Source: SZUA-36 sp963753105 (GTDB taxonomy: Bacteria > Pseudomonadota > Gammaproteobacteria > Xanthomonadales > SZUA-36). Taken from it: DNA of 64,000 nt. Shown here one piece after another: positions 19,153-27,675 of the stretch. The notes beneath the pieces are model-generated. The model was not told where the DNA came from. It did not search any database and saw only the letters and a program-made list of their open reading frames with translations. The position numbers and the translations under genes are program-made. Position 1 is the stretch's first letter. Each line of letters opens with the position of its first letter. The DNA lies in NCBI GenBank assembly GCA_963753105.1, contig CAVWBD010000009.1, positions 62,001-126,000 on the forward strand, in the 5' to 3' direction.

Positions 19153-19828
19153 AAACACGGCCTCGCGGTTACTGCAGCCATCCAGTGCGGCCGAGGCCAG
19201 GCCAGCTGGCTGGACCTGCTTGAAACGCAGGATATTGGCGTTCTTGATATTGGACTGCCGGTGGCCGTGCAGCATGACCCGGTCGGCAAAGGGGTAACCC
19301 AGGCCGTGCCAGGTCGCTTTCGGCGCCGGGCGTGAAAAACCACCCAGCCCCATCAGCAGGCAAAGTTCGACATTGATCGATTTTGATTTCAAGAAATTAC
19401 ACACCTTGTCCAGTTTGAGCGCCGGTCTCTTCTGCCGCCGGTTGACGAGCCGGTTGCGTAAACCGGAAGAATTCAGACCGCTGATCACCACGTCTCCGCC
19501 CGCGGCTCATGACACGCAGGACCTCGGCCAGAAACGGCTCGCTGCCATCAGCGACCACGTGGTGCAGGATGACCAGGTCAAATGTCGCATCGACAAACGG
19601 CAAGGCTGTGATCCGGCACTGCAAACCTGCGCCGGGCGTGCACGCATCGGTACTCAGGCGGATGACCTGCACCGGATGTGCCATTTCAAATTGCAGGTCA
19701 CCGGCGGTGCCGTGCTTCAAGACCAGTATCCGCTCGGGCCTGCGGCGGGCCAGCAATGGCTGCAACAACTGCGTCACCAGGGCCTGCTGGGCCATGTGCG
19801 CTGATTGTTCCGTTTGTGTTGCGGCCAT
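19149..19828 (-). CDS. SAM-dependent methyltransferase (YafS-like), frameshifted
   Basis: Class I methyltransferase domain protein in the position of E. coli yafS, between gloB and rnhA. From the ATG at 19828: a Rossmann strand with RILVLKHGTAGDLQFEM and the conserved LPFVDATFDLVILHHVVAD (DxVxxHHV, typical of Methyltransf_11), then EPFLAEVLRVMSRGR. A shift near 19505 restores GGDVVISGLNSSGLRNRLVN and a basic C-terminal part. A second shift late in the gene would let it stop at 19149-19151, overlapping rnhA by four bases (GTGA). The usual GxGxG loop is degenerate (KHGTAG). The substrate is unknown. Confidence 0.72.
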
Positions 19829-19925
19829 ATTTTTATGATTCGACTTAAGTTGACTTACTGATAAACAAGCGTAAGCATAAGGCTTAGAACACAAGCTGTA
19901 CAACCATCAATTTTAAGGATGACCG

Positions 19926-20702
19926 ATGCCTGAAACCACGCTCAACATCACCGCCATCCCGGCGCTCGGGGATAACTACATCTGGCTGCTTACTGCAACG
20001 GACAAAAGCTGCGCAGTCGTGGACCCGGGTGAGGCGCAACCCGTGCTGGAGGTCTTGAAGGCTCGCGGCCTCGATCTCCGTTATATCCTGCTGACCCACC
20101 ATCACTACGACCACGTGGACGGTGTGCCTGAGTTGCTTGAACAAACCGGCGCCACCGTTTACGGGCCGGCGGACGAGCGGCTACCGTTTGTGCACCGGGT
20201 TTGCAAGGAAGGAGACCAGGTCCACCTCGACGGCCTGGAGGCCGGGTTCCGGGTGCTGGAGATACCGGCCCACACGCGCAGTCATATCGCCTTTTACGGT
20301 CATGGCGCCCTGTTCTGCGGTGACACCCTGTTCAGTGTTGGCTGCGGACGGTTGTTCGAGGGAACGGCTGCCGAAATGCAACAGGCCCTGGACAAGCTGG
20401 CGGCCTTGCCGGCAACAACGAAAGTCTACTGTGCACACGAATACACGCAGTCCAATTGCGCTTTTGCGCTCGCCGTAGAGCCCGGCAACCAGGCCTTGCA
20501 GGCGCGCGTTCGCGAGGTGGACACCTTGCGCTCAGCAGGAGGCAATACCTTGCCGAGCACGCTTGGCGATGAACTGTCCACCAACCCGTTTCTGCGCACC
20601 CGTGTGGATGCCGTGGTCGAAGCGGCGCGTCAGCTTGATCCGAAGGCCCGCCCGGGGGATTCCACGATGGCCGTCATCCGTGCCTGGAAGGACCGCTTCT
20701 GA
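19926..20702 (+). CDS. gloB: Hydroxyacylglutathione hydrolase (glyoxalase II)
   Basis: Cytosolic metallo-beta-lactamase-fold enzyme that hydrolyses S-lactoylglutathione to lactate and glutathione, finishing methylglyoxal detoxification. The metal-binding motif LTHHHYDHVDG (THxHxDH type) is near residue 57. Further ligands are in HTRSHIAFYG and FCGDTLFSVGCGRLFEG, and the C-terminal HEYTQSNCAFAL segment belongs to the glyoxalase II-specific domain. It is 258 residues, intact, with AAGGATG before the ATG. Divergent from the methyltransferase, with mltD following 105 bases on, as in enterobacteria. Confidence 0.95.
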   Translation: MPETTLNITAIPALGDNYIWLLTATDKSCAVVDPGEAQPVLEVLKARGLDLRYILLTHHHYDHVDGVPELLEQTGATVYGPADERLPFVHRVCKEGDQVHLDGLEAGFRVLEIPAHTRSHIAFYGHGALFCGDTLFSVGCGRLFEGTAAEMQQALDKLAALPATTKVYCAHEYTQSNCAFALAVEPGNQALQARVREVDTLRSAGGNTLPSTLGDELSTNPFLRTRVDAVVEAARQLDPKARPGDSTMAVIRAWKDRF

Positions 20703-20807
20703 GAACCTGCATACATATAACGCAACGCCTTCATAGCCGCACATTTCCTTGATTCTGCGCCAATAAACAGCATAATAGCGGACAATTCCGGAAAATAACG
20801 GACCCTG

Positions 20808-22389
20808 ATGAATTCACGCCTTTTTGCGGTGCTGCTGTGCCTGTTTCTCGCCAGTTGCGCCACCACCCAAAACACCACCCCTGAACCCGAACCCGAAGTG
20901 GTTGCGGCTGCCCAGGAGGAGCTGCCAAAAGGTGAAGGCGAATCAATCGATGAGCACCTTTTTGTCCCCGAAGCCGTCGAACCTGAACCGGCAACGGAAA
21001 CGCCACCTGTCTACGACAATGTCTGGCTGCGTTTGGTCGACAGTTTCACCCTGTCCAACTGCTCGGAGCACGAGGTCTCGCTGAGATGGGCCAACTGGTA
21101 CGCCGACCACGACGAATACATGACGCGCGTAATGAAACGCGCCCAGCCCTGGATCTACTTCATCGCTGACGAACTGGAAAAACGCGACATGCCGGGTGAG
21201 CTGGCCCTGTTGCCCGTGGTGGAGTCCGCCTATGACCCCTTTGCCTATTCCAGTGGACGTGCGCTCGGCACCTGGCAGTTTATCTCCTCGACCGGTAAAC
21301 AATACGGTCTGAAGCAGGACTGGTGGTATGACGGCCGCCGGGATGTCTGGTCTTCAACCCACGCGGCGCTGGACTACCTGGACCACCTGCAAAAGAAATT
21401 TGAAGGCGACTGGTTGCTGGCGTTAGCCGGCTACAACTCCGGTGAGAACCGGGTCGCTCGCGAAGTGAAAAGGAATCTCAAGGCCGGCAAACCGGCTGAT
21501 TTCTGGAATATCCGTCTGCCGAAGGAAACCAAGGGTTACGTGCCGAAGTTGCTGGGTCTGACCTGTTTGTTCCAGGATCCAGAAAAATACGACTTCAAAT
21601 TACCCGTTGCTGCCAACCAGCCCGTGGTCGCCGCCGTTGATATGGAGAGCGCAAAGCGACCTGGTGCTGATATCCCAGATCTCCGGGGTCAGCATCGATG
21701 TACTGTTCAGCCTGAACCCCGGCTTCAGCCGCTGGGCGACTTCCCCGTCGGGCCCGTGGCGCGTGGTGCTGCCACTCAAGGGCGCGGCAAAACTCGAACA
21801 ACACCTGTCGTCAAACAACCCGCAGTCGCTGATGAAGTGGGACCAGGTCATCGTTGAGAACGGTGATACCCTGTCCGGCCTGGCCGCTCGTCACCACGTG
21901 CCGGTATCCGTGCTGCGCAGCAGCAACAACCTCAATAGCGACCTGATCCGCGTCGGTCAGAAACTGCGTCTGCCGCGTGACGAACAACTACTGGTCGACC
22001 CCCTGTACGCGGCCGCCGCCAGTGAACTGCAACAACTGCAATCCGGCCTGATCGCATCCGAACGCGTCACGCACAAGGTGCGCTCCGGAGAGAGCCTGTC
22101 CGTGATCGCCCGGCGCTACAAGGTCACGGTCCGTGACCTGCAGAACTGGAATGGTATTTCAGACCCACGCAAGCTGCGCGCCGGGACCACGCTGACCGTA
22201 TTCCACAGCCCTGCCCCGTCAGCCGCCCGGGCCGGTGGCGGGACCATCAGGCACACGGTGCGGCGTGGTGATTCGCTGTGGAGCATCTCCAGGCGTTACA
22301 AGGTCAAAATCAACGACCTGATGCGCTGGAATGACCTGGGCCGGAACGACATTATCCGCCCGGGGCAGTCCATCAAGATCATCCTGTAA
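20808..22389 (+). CDS. mltD: Membrane-bound lytic murein transglycosylase D, one frameshift
   Basis: Outer-membrane lipoprotein with an SLT catalytic domain followed by LysM repeats that bind peptidoglycan. The lipobox is LASC in RLFAVLLCLFLASCATT. The catalytic domain has LALLPVVESAYDPFAYSSGR (catalytic Glu), GTWQFISSTGKQYGL and ALAGYNSGENRVAREV. A +1 shift near 21650 links VVAAVDM to AQSDLVLISQISGVSIDVLF. Three LysM repeats are clear: VIVENGDTLSGLAARHHV, HKVRSGESLSVIARRYKV and HTVRRGDSLWSISRRYKV, each ending in a GxxLxL/I-type strand. Total about 527 residues. It follows gloB as in E. coli. Confidence 0.92.
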
Positions 22390-23209
22390 ATGCGCTGCTT
22401 ACAGGCTTCACTTCCTTGTTTTCCTGTGCGGGGTTTCCGCGCTCCTGCAAGCCGACATCGAACTGCAGGGCCAAGCCGTCCAGGGCGGTCTGATGTTCGG
22501 CCAGGCAGAGCCCGGCAGCAGCATCAGCCTCGACGGCAATACGGTCCCGATTGCAGAAGACGGGCGTTTCGTCATCGGTTTTGGGCGTGATGAAACCGGT
22601 ACACGAAAATTGCAGGTGGCAGTACCCGGTGGCGAGCTGACCACCCAGGCCATCACCGTGCGAAAACGCGAGTATGACATCGAGCGTGTTGACGGTCTGC
22701 CACCATCAAAGGTGACCCCCGACCCCGCCGCAGCGGCCAGGATCAGGGAAGACGCCCGCATGGTCGCCACGGCACGTCAGCGCCGCGATAACCAGGCGTA
22801 TTACAGCACCGGCTTTGCCTGGCCCGCGAAAGGCCGTATCAGCGGCGTGTACGGCTCCCAGCGCATACTCAACGGCGAACCACGCCGGCCACATTTCGGC
22901 CTGGATATCGCTGCGCCCACGGGCACCGATGTACATGCGCCTGCCGACGGCCTGATCACCCTGACCCACCCGGACATGTATTTTTCCGGCGGCACGATCA
23001 TCCTCGATCACGGCCTGGGGCTGTCATCGACCTTTCTGCACCTGAGCAAAATACTCGTGGAAGCGGGGACCTTTGTAAAACAGGGAGATGTGATCGGCAA
23101 AATCGGCGCCACCGGGCGGGTCACCGGGCCGCACCTCGACTGGCGTATGAACTGGCTGGACCGGCGCGTGGATCCCCAACCCCTGGTTGCTTCAGAAGAC
23201 CAGCAATAG
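22390..23209 (+). CDS. M23-family (LytM-like) peptidase, one frameshift at the N-terminus
   Basis: Exported protein with a C-terminal peptidase M23 domain, placed directly after mltD. The ATG at 22390 follows the mltD stop with no gap, but the frame must shift within the first ten codons to enter the hydrophobic leader RLHFLVFLCGVSALLQA. A beta-rich N-terminal domain (ELQGQAVQGGLMFGQAEPGS) is followed by a basic linker (RIREDARMVATARQRRDNQA) and the M23 domain with HFGLDIAAPTGTDVHAPADG (HxxxD zinc ligands) and GRVTGPHLDWRMNW. The usual HxH is HLD here, so the second histidine ligand is replaced by Asp; activity is therefore uncertain. About 272 residues. Confidence 0.82.
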
Positions 23210-23317
23210 AACTAGCAAGCGCCGGTGCGGCCACGGGCCAAGGGGCTCTAGGGACACGCCGTTATACATGGACGCCCTATTTCGTAAAACTCTGACTAAT
23301 GCAGGGCATTTTCCCTG

Positions 23318-23425
23318 GCTGTGCCGGGTATTCCTTCCCGGGACACGCTCAAGCCATCCATGGGCGCTCGGTAATTCGTGTCCCGACGAATTACGGTCCC
23401 GGGTAAGGTAATACCCCGGCACAGC
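23318..23425 (-). repeat. Y-shaped repeat family 1, copy B
   Basis: A 108 bp element. The outer stem GCTGTGCCGGGTATT...CCCGGGAC pairs with GTCCCGGG...AATACCCCGGCACAGC. Inner hairpins are CCAT-cc-ATGG and GTAATTCG-tgtcccga-CGAATTAC on the plus strand; on the minus strand their loops read gg and tcgggaca. It shares the constant bases GACACGC and GCTCG with copies A, C and D. A degenerate half-copy (AGGGACACGCCGTTATACAT) precedes it at about 23250-23270. Confidence 0.8.
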
Positions 23426-23488
23426 TCGAAATACCCCGCTGCAGGCCTGAGAACAATTGCAATTGACCCCTTCATAAAAGCCTGGTGG

Positions 23489-23666
23489 TTTGCCGATGTG
23501 GGTGACCTCTGAGCACCGAGTCCTGAGAGCCGTTAGGGGAGAAATGTGCGGGATTCACATTTCAGGCCGACCAGGACAGGATGTCCTGTGAGGCCGGCCC
23601 CGTTAAGACGGCTCGAAGGAGAGGGTAGCCCGAAGGGCTGCGGGGCCGGGAGATCCACATCGGCAA
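23489..23666 (+). repeat. Structured repeat family 2, short copy
   Basis: Homologous to 8360-8637. The outer stem is TTGCCGATGTGG pairing with CCACATCGGCAA. Inner hairpins are AAATGTG-cgggatt-CACATTT and AGGACA-gga-TGTCCT. The block GGCTCGAAGGAGAGGGTAGC is identical in both copies. It ends 43 bases before the truncated IS110-type element. The remaining bases of the 23210-23708 gap show nothing else. Confidence 0.75.
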
Positions 23667-23708
23667 TCACCGGGCAATCGACTGACAGCAGATAGTCGGA
23701 GCTGCATG

Positions 23709-24464
23709 GAGTTCGGCCATTCGGTCTACCTGGTCAACCCCAGGCAGCTGGCTCATTACCGTTACGCGGTCAATGTACGCAACAAGACCGATGCTGAGGA
23801 CGCCTGGCTGTTGGCTCGCTACTTGGAACACGAATCGGGTGAGTTACGGCCGTTCCAACCACAGAGCCGCCAGGCACAACGCCTGTGGGGACTGATTACC
23901 CGCCGGGCCACGGTCGTGCAAAGCCAGCAACGCCTGCGGCAGTCCATGCGTGAGGTGTGCTTCTCGATCCAGGCTTTGATGACCCAGTTCAGGTACCTGC
24001 TGGCACGACTGGACCATCAGATCCAGCGACTGATCCGTGAACTGGGCTGGTGGCATGATTACCGGTCTTGCCTGTCCATCCCCGGCATCGGTCCGGCTAA
24101 TGCGGCAGCCTTGGTGGCGGCCTATCATCGTGGCGCATTCAGTGGCAGTGATGCCTTCATATCCTATATCGGGCTGGATATCCGACTAAGGGAGTCCGGC
24201 CGCTTCAAGGGCAAGAGCAAACTGACCAAACAGGGAGAACCGGAACTGAGGCGGCTGTTGTACTGTGCTTCACACGCGGCCCGGTGCCATCAGCGCTTTG
24301 CAGACTACTACCAACGGATGATCGATAAAGGCTTATGCAAGATCGCTGCGCGGGTTGCGCTGGCGCGCAAACTCGCGCGCATTGCCTTTACCCTGATGAA
24401 CCGACAGCAGTTCTTCCAAACTTGAGGGAAAACTCATTGCATAGAGCCATAGAATCTCCCACAG
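23709..24464 (+). pseudogene. 5'-truncated copy of the IS110-type transposase and its right end
   Basis: From 23715 to 24464 the sequence matches 28019-28768 with a constant offset of 4304 and no indels. It keeps the NKTDAEDAWLLARYLE segment (two of the DEDD acidic residues), the C-terminal Transposase_20 part (SIPGIGPANAAALVAA) and the right end TCTCCCACAG. The first about 70 residues, with the catalytic Asp of GVDVAKDQL and Glu of ALEPTSHYH, are missing, as is the left end with any guide RNA. An in-frame ATG at 23706 is fortuitous. The copy cannot move on its own. Its right end lies 11 bases from the folE2 stop. Confidence 0.9.
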
Positions 24465-24475
24465 GTAGAAAGGAA

Positions 24476-25465
24476 TTAGCTTACGGTGTGTTCCTGGTCG
24501 AGGCGCACCGGGGCCCCGGCGCCCGCGACATAACCACCCTCGACACCCTTGGTCACCACGGATACCGCATTGTGCGGGTGCAGGCTCTCGTAATGGGTGC
24601 AGCGCGCCCAGAAGTCGAGGATACGTTCATCGGTGTTCAGCGCGGTCTGGATGCGTCTGCCTGCGTCTTCGCAGAACATCAGGTTACGACCATTGAGCAA
24701 TGCAAAGGCCTGCTCGTCTTCACGCTTGACCGTTGCCTGCACCGGTGTCTTCAGCGAAGCCTCCACCTCATCGATCAACTCGATGATCGGGAACATCTGG
24801 AAAGTGGGGGTCAGCCTGACCCTGATCTCCGCCGCACTGCGCTGGCTGTGTGGCGTGGCCAGGATACCTTCCTCGGTACCCAGCCATTCGTATACGGCCT
24901 GGTAATCAATGGTTCCTGATGCGGCAAAGTCCTGTTCGAACTGTTGCTGGATCAGCTGGCGGGCCAGGGCTGCCGAACACGGGCAAGTGCTGGAATACAG
25001 CACTTCGAGACCCATCTCCAGGCTGAACTCCTGCCCTTCGAGGATACCGATCATGGAAACCGGGTAACGGCGCCAGCCGACGTTGTCGCTTTCAAGCGCC
25101 TTGCGGCGGATCACGTAATCAAAATCTACCCTGACCAGCGCGCGGTCACTCAGGCCCTCGTGGGAGTCGAGAAAAGAACGCAGCATCTGGCGCAGCGTGC
25201 CTGGCGTCAGCGGACGTTCCTGGAATGCCTGGTCCAGGTGCAGGTACAGCCGTGACATGTGGATGCCACGCACCTGCGGGTCCACCAGGTTGACATAGGC
25301 GGTCACACGGGCGGTGGACTGGATCAGGTTGCCCTGGTCGTCTTCGATACGCACCGGCAACTCGATGTCGTTCATACCGACCCATTCGAGTTTGCCGGCT
25401 ACGGACGGGCGTACCTCGTTGGCAATATCCGGCATATCTCGCAGTAAATTATCAATGGGTTTCAT
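24476..25465 (-). CDS. folE2: GTP cyclohydrolase FolE2 (type IB)
   Basis: Converts GTP to dihydroneopterin triphosphate, the first step of folate (and queuosine) synthesis, using a metal other than obligate zinc. The family markers are EVLYSSTCPCSAALARQLI, with the metal-binding Cys near residue 155, SQRSAAEIRVRLT, and CEDAGRRIQTAL plus the final ESLHPHNAVSVV. The ATG at 25465 (MKPIDNLLRD) is preceded by AGGGA; the frame also has a TTG one codon earlier. The length (329 residues) is somewhat longer than Bacillus FolE2. FolE2 often replaces FolE under zinc limitation; no convincing Zur box was seen upstream. The IS remnant abuts its 3' end. Confidence 0.9.
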   Translation of the reverse strand: MKPIDNLLRDMPDIANEVRPSVAGKLEWVGMNDIELPVRIEDDQGNLIQSTARVTAYVNLVDPQVRGIHMSRLYLHLDQAFQERPLTPGTLRQMLRSFLDSHEGLSDRALVRVDFDYVIRRKALESDNVGWRRYPVSMIGILEGQEFSLEMGLEVLYSSTCPCSAALARQLIQQQFEQDFAASGTIDYQAVYEWLGTEEGILATPHSQRSAAEIRVRLTPTFQMFPIIELIDEVEASLKTPVQATVKREDEQAFALLNGRNLMFCEDAGRRIQTALNTDERILDFWARCTHYESLHPHNAVSVVTKGVEGGYVAGAGAPVRLDQEHTVS

Positions 25466-25773
25466 CAATCCCTATTCCCAGTTCCATTATCACGCGGGTA
25501 GAACACAGCATATTTGTACCCGCCGGCCAAAATTCAAGTTAAGTCACGACCGTAATGTGTAATTATCGTTGATCCAACAGCATATTGCACCAATGCAAGG
25601 TTCAATCTTCCCTTCTGCCCAGCCAAAATGATTCATATTTTTTACACTTGAAAAACCGGTGACTTGCCCCTTGTATTTGTAAATCTACGTGGCATAATCA
25701 AGACTCCAAGGAAGATACAAGCGTCCAAAGGGGTTTGAGACGCGAGTCTAAAATGGACCAAGGAGAGGCCACC
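25466..25773 (+). promoter_or_regulatory. Divergent intergenic region with a possible promoter
   Basis: The 308 bases between folE2 and the secreted-protein gene hold no gene. TTGTAT (25671-25676) and CATAAT (25693-25698), 16 bases apart, form a possible sigma-70 promoter toward the secreted protein. AAGGAGAG follows eight bases before its ATG. No operator or repeat was recognised. Confidence 0.3.
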
Positions 25774-26839
25774 ATGAAAGTTCGCAATACGCGCGCGCGC
25801 GTCTGCGCCGCACTTTTTATTTCACTTTTCACTTCAATTTCTTTTGCACAAGTCACGCAGTTTCCGACAGGGCAAGTTTGGCCGGGGATGACTTTATTGA
25901 CTGGCAAAGTCAAAGCGGGGGTTTGGATGGTGCTACGATTCCCAGCGTAGCCAATATCAGCACCGATGGGGGTATGGCTGTTACCGTTGCTCAAATATCA
26001 CCATTCAAGGAAGCAGAGCCTTCGAGCTATGTTGGTACCGCTGTCTTTGCCTCAAATCTGCCAGCCGGTGGTTTCAATTATTACCTGTACCCATACTACG
26101 TATCGCCCGACTTTTTCAACTACGCAAACCCGGTCATTTTTACAGACTTTGACGGGGAGGGTATCTGCGGATTTGGAACCCAGATCGCACCGTACGAGGC
26201 AGGCGGCTACGTTGCCTGGCTCGAAGCGTTTCGATGCCGATGGCGCCAGCGTGGGCCTGTTCGATATCGCTGCCAACACCGGCGATCCGGAAGCGGCATT
26301 TATCGGTTTTGAAAGCACAGACCCCGTGCACCGTGTCGAGGTCAGCATGCAGGGCACGGCAGACGGTGGCTGGATACTATGCTTCTTTTTACGCGATCAA
26401 CCAGGTTGATCTGAAGACCTGTGTCGAGGAACCACCAGTACCAGAAGTACCCGTAGTGTCCTGTGAAGGTTTTGCCGCACCGATGGACAGGTTCCCGGTC
26501 ACGGTCAAGGGCAAGGGCAAACGGGTATTCCCACTCAAGATGGAACTGTTTGACGCAGACAGCTTTGCGCTGACCGACGTTGACCTGATCGCGGCCCCGG
26601 TCGTGGAAGTCGTATTCACATCATCTACAGGTGGAGATCCTGAAGATGTCACCGACGACTTATTGTCCGTGGGCAAAGCTTCGGAAGGCAACGAGTTCGT
26701 ATTCAGTGATAATGTCTGGCAGTTCAAGCTGAGCTCGAAGGGCTACACGGCCTCCGGCACCTACCTGATTACGGCCGTTTCCGGCGATGAACTGGAATAC
26801 GTTATCGACCCGTCTTGCGTGACCAGTTTCGTCAAGTAA
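25774..26839 (+). CDS. Secreted protein of unknown function, three frameshifts
   Basis: Not recognised as a named family. A signal peptide (MKVRNTRARVCAALFISLFT, then SISFAQV) starts at the ATG at 25774 after AAGGAGAG. Shifts near 25880, 26228 and 26385 break the frame. The N-terminal domain (AGDDFIDWQSQSGGLDGATI, YYLYPYYVSPDFFNYANPVI, LFDIAANTGDPEAAFIGFES) looks like a beta-sandwich. A proline hinge (EEPPVPEVPVVSCEG) leads to a C-terminal domain with KGKGKRVFPLKMELFDADSF and YTASGTYLITAVSGDELEYV, a pattern shared by many extracellular bacterial proteins of the PxK...TYxVxVxSGD type. About 354 residues. It ends before a strong terminator and is probably a monocistronic exported protein. Confidence 0.6.
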
Positions 26840-26860
26840 TAAAACACGCCGCCCTTTAAA

Positions 26861-26890
26861 AAAGGCCGCCCGTCGTGGCGGCCTTTTTTT
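26861..26890 (+). terminator. Rho-independent terminator of the secreted-protein gene
   Basis: AAAGGCCGCC pairs with GGCGGCCTTT around the loop CGTCGT, followed by a run of T. It starts 22 bases after the stop codon; the A-run on the left side would let it work in the opposite direction too. Confidence 0.9.
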
Positions 26891-26901
26891 ATATGAACAA
26901 G

Positions 26902-27268
26902 AAAGGATTTACTCCATACATCTGACCTCCAGGGACGGAGGAAATGCCGGTGATTGCCGGGAGCAATCCCGGCCCTGTACTCCGCCCTGCGGGCCGGCCT
27001 GCGGCCGTTCGAAATTTGTTCATTGTGCAGGATGCACAGGTGCCGTGAAGCACAGGGATGTGCGGGAACGGCCCCGGCAAAAGGATTTACTCCATACATC
27101 TGACCTCCAGGGACGGAGGAAATGCCGGTGATTGCCGGGAGCAATCCCGGCCCTGTGCTCCGCCCTGCGGGCCGGCCTGCGGCCGTTCGAAATTTGTTCC
27201 CGACTCAGTTACTCGGGCTTTCCATGCCCTCCGCCCTGCGGGCCGGCCTGCGGCCGTTCAAAATTGTT
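26902..27268 (+). repeat. Direct 120 bp repeat plus a third partial unit
   Basis: 26902-27021 and 27080-27199 are 120 bp direct repeats differing at about one position, spaced by 178 bases. Each unit carries hairpins CCTCC-aggga-c-GGAGG and GATTGC-cggga-GCAATC and a GC-rich tail GGGCCGGCCTGCGGCCGTTC. The tail recurs alone at about 27226-27266. Between the units lie TGTGC-aggat-GCACA and CACA-ggga-TGTG. Confidence 0.85.
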
Positions 27269-27324
27269 CCTGGCGAATTCGGTGAACCTTCTTCTCCGGT
27301 TCAAATCCCGTTCCGGACATTCAA

Positions 27325-27355
27325 TAAAAAAGGCAGCCCTTGGCTGCCTTTTTTT
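27325..27355. terminator. Bidirectional rho-independent terminator
   Basis: AAGGCAGCC / GGCTGCCTT, nine-base stem with a three-base loop, flanked by an A-run on the left and a T-run on the right. It ends tRNA-Pro transcription on the minus strand and could end a plus-strand transcript from the repeat array. Confidence 0.88.
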
Positions 27356-27361
27356 ATTAAA

Positions 27362-27438
27362 TGGTCGGGGCGAAAGGATTTGAACCTTCGACCCCTACAA
27401 CCCCATTGTAGTGCGCTACCAGACTGCGCCACGCCCCG
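27362..27438 (-). tRNA. tRNA-Pro (anticodon GGG)
   Basis: Read on the minus strand the cloverleaf is complete. The acceptor stem is CGGGGCG with CGCCCCG; the D arm contains GGCGCAGTCTGGTAGCGC. The anticodon stem CTACA/TGTAG encloses ATGGGGT, placing GGG at 34-36. The T arm contains GGTTCAAATCC, and CCA is encoded. It resembles E. coli proline tRNA with the GGG anticodon. Confidence 0.95.
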
Positions 27439-27520
27439 ACACTTTACCCTCCTGATTATACCTCAGGAGAGCCGCGGCATATTACATGAAATGAGCGGAT
27501 GGGGGAAGTCACTCCCACAA

Positions 27521-27585
27521 GAGCAAAATCGCGAGCAGCAAAGCTGCTCCCTCCTACAGGCGAACATATACGAGGCGAGGCGCCG
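27521..27585 (-). repeat. REP-like 65 bp element, left copy
   Basis: Shares 64 of 65 bases with 28799-28863 in the same orientation. Its core palindrome GAGCAGC-aaa-GCTGCTC is followed by the REP-type CCTCCTACAGG. The two copies bracket the complete IS110-type element. Confidence 0.8.
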
Positions 27586-27675
27586 CTTGTATGGTAATGA
27601 GTGTCTTTTTTCTGGATGATTAAAGACGCCGGGATGGGAGGGACTAACGCCGCTTCTGACCTGTTGGTACAGACC

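Larger units (their letters stand above)
26902..27355 (+). ncRNA. Candidate GGA-hairpin small RNA (CsrB/RsmZ-like), unproven
   Basis: No plausible ORF fits this 450-base stretch between two terminators. Six hairpins on the plus strand carry GGA or GGGA in the loop, and the stretch ends at a rho-independent terminator (27330-27355) usable in this direction. Multiple GGA-loop hairpins are the hallmark of Csr/Rsm sponge RNAs. No clear promoter was found, the sequence consists of dispersed-repeat units, and no csrA gene is in the window, so the call is a hypothesis. Confidence 0.3.

Noticed and set aside
24476..25773. Zur-binding site upstream of folE2
   Set aside because: Looked for because FolE2 is often Zur-regulated; no palindromic AT-rich Zur-like box was recognisable.
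26902..27268. Possible CRISPR array because of repeated units
   Set aside because: Only two full units, 120 bp each, with internal hairpins and no spacer pattern; no cas gene in the window.
27290..27322. Possible tRNA 3' fragment (CCGGTTCAAATCCCGTTCCGG)-like stretch before tRNA-Pro, given here only by position
   Set aside because: The T-arm-like bases do not form a T stem, and no other cloverleaf arm is present upstream.
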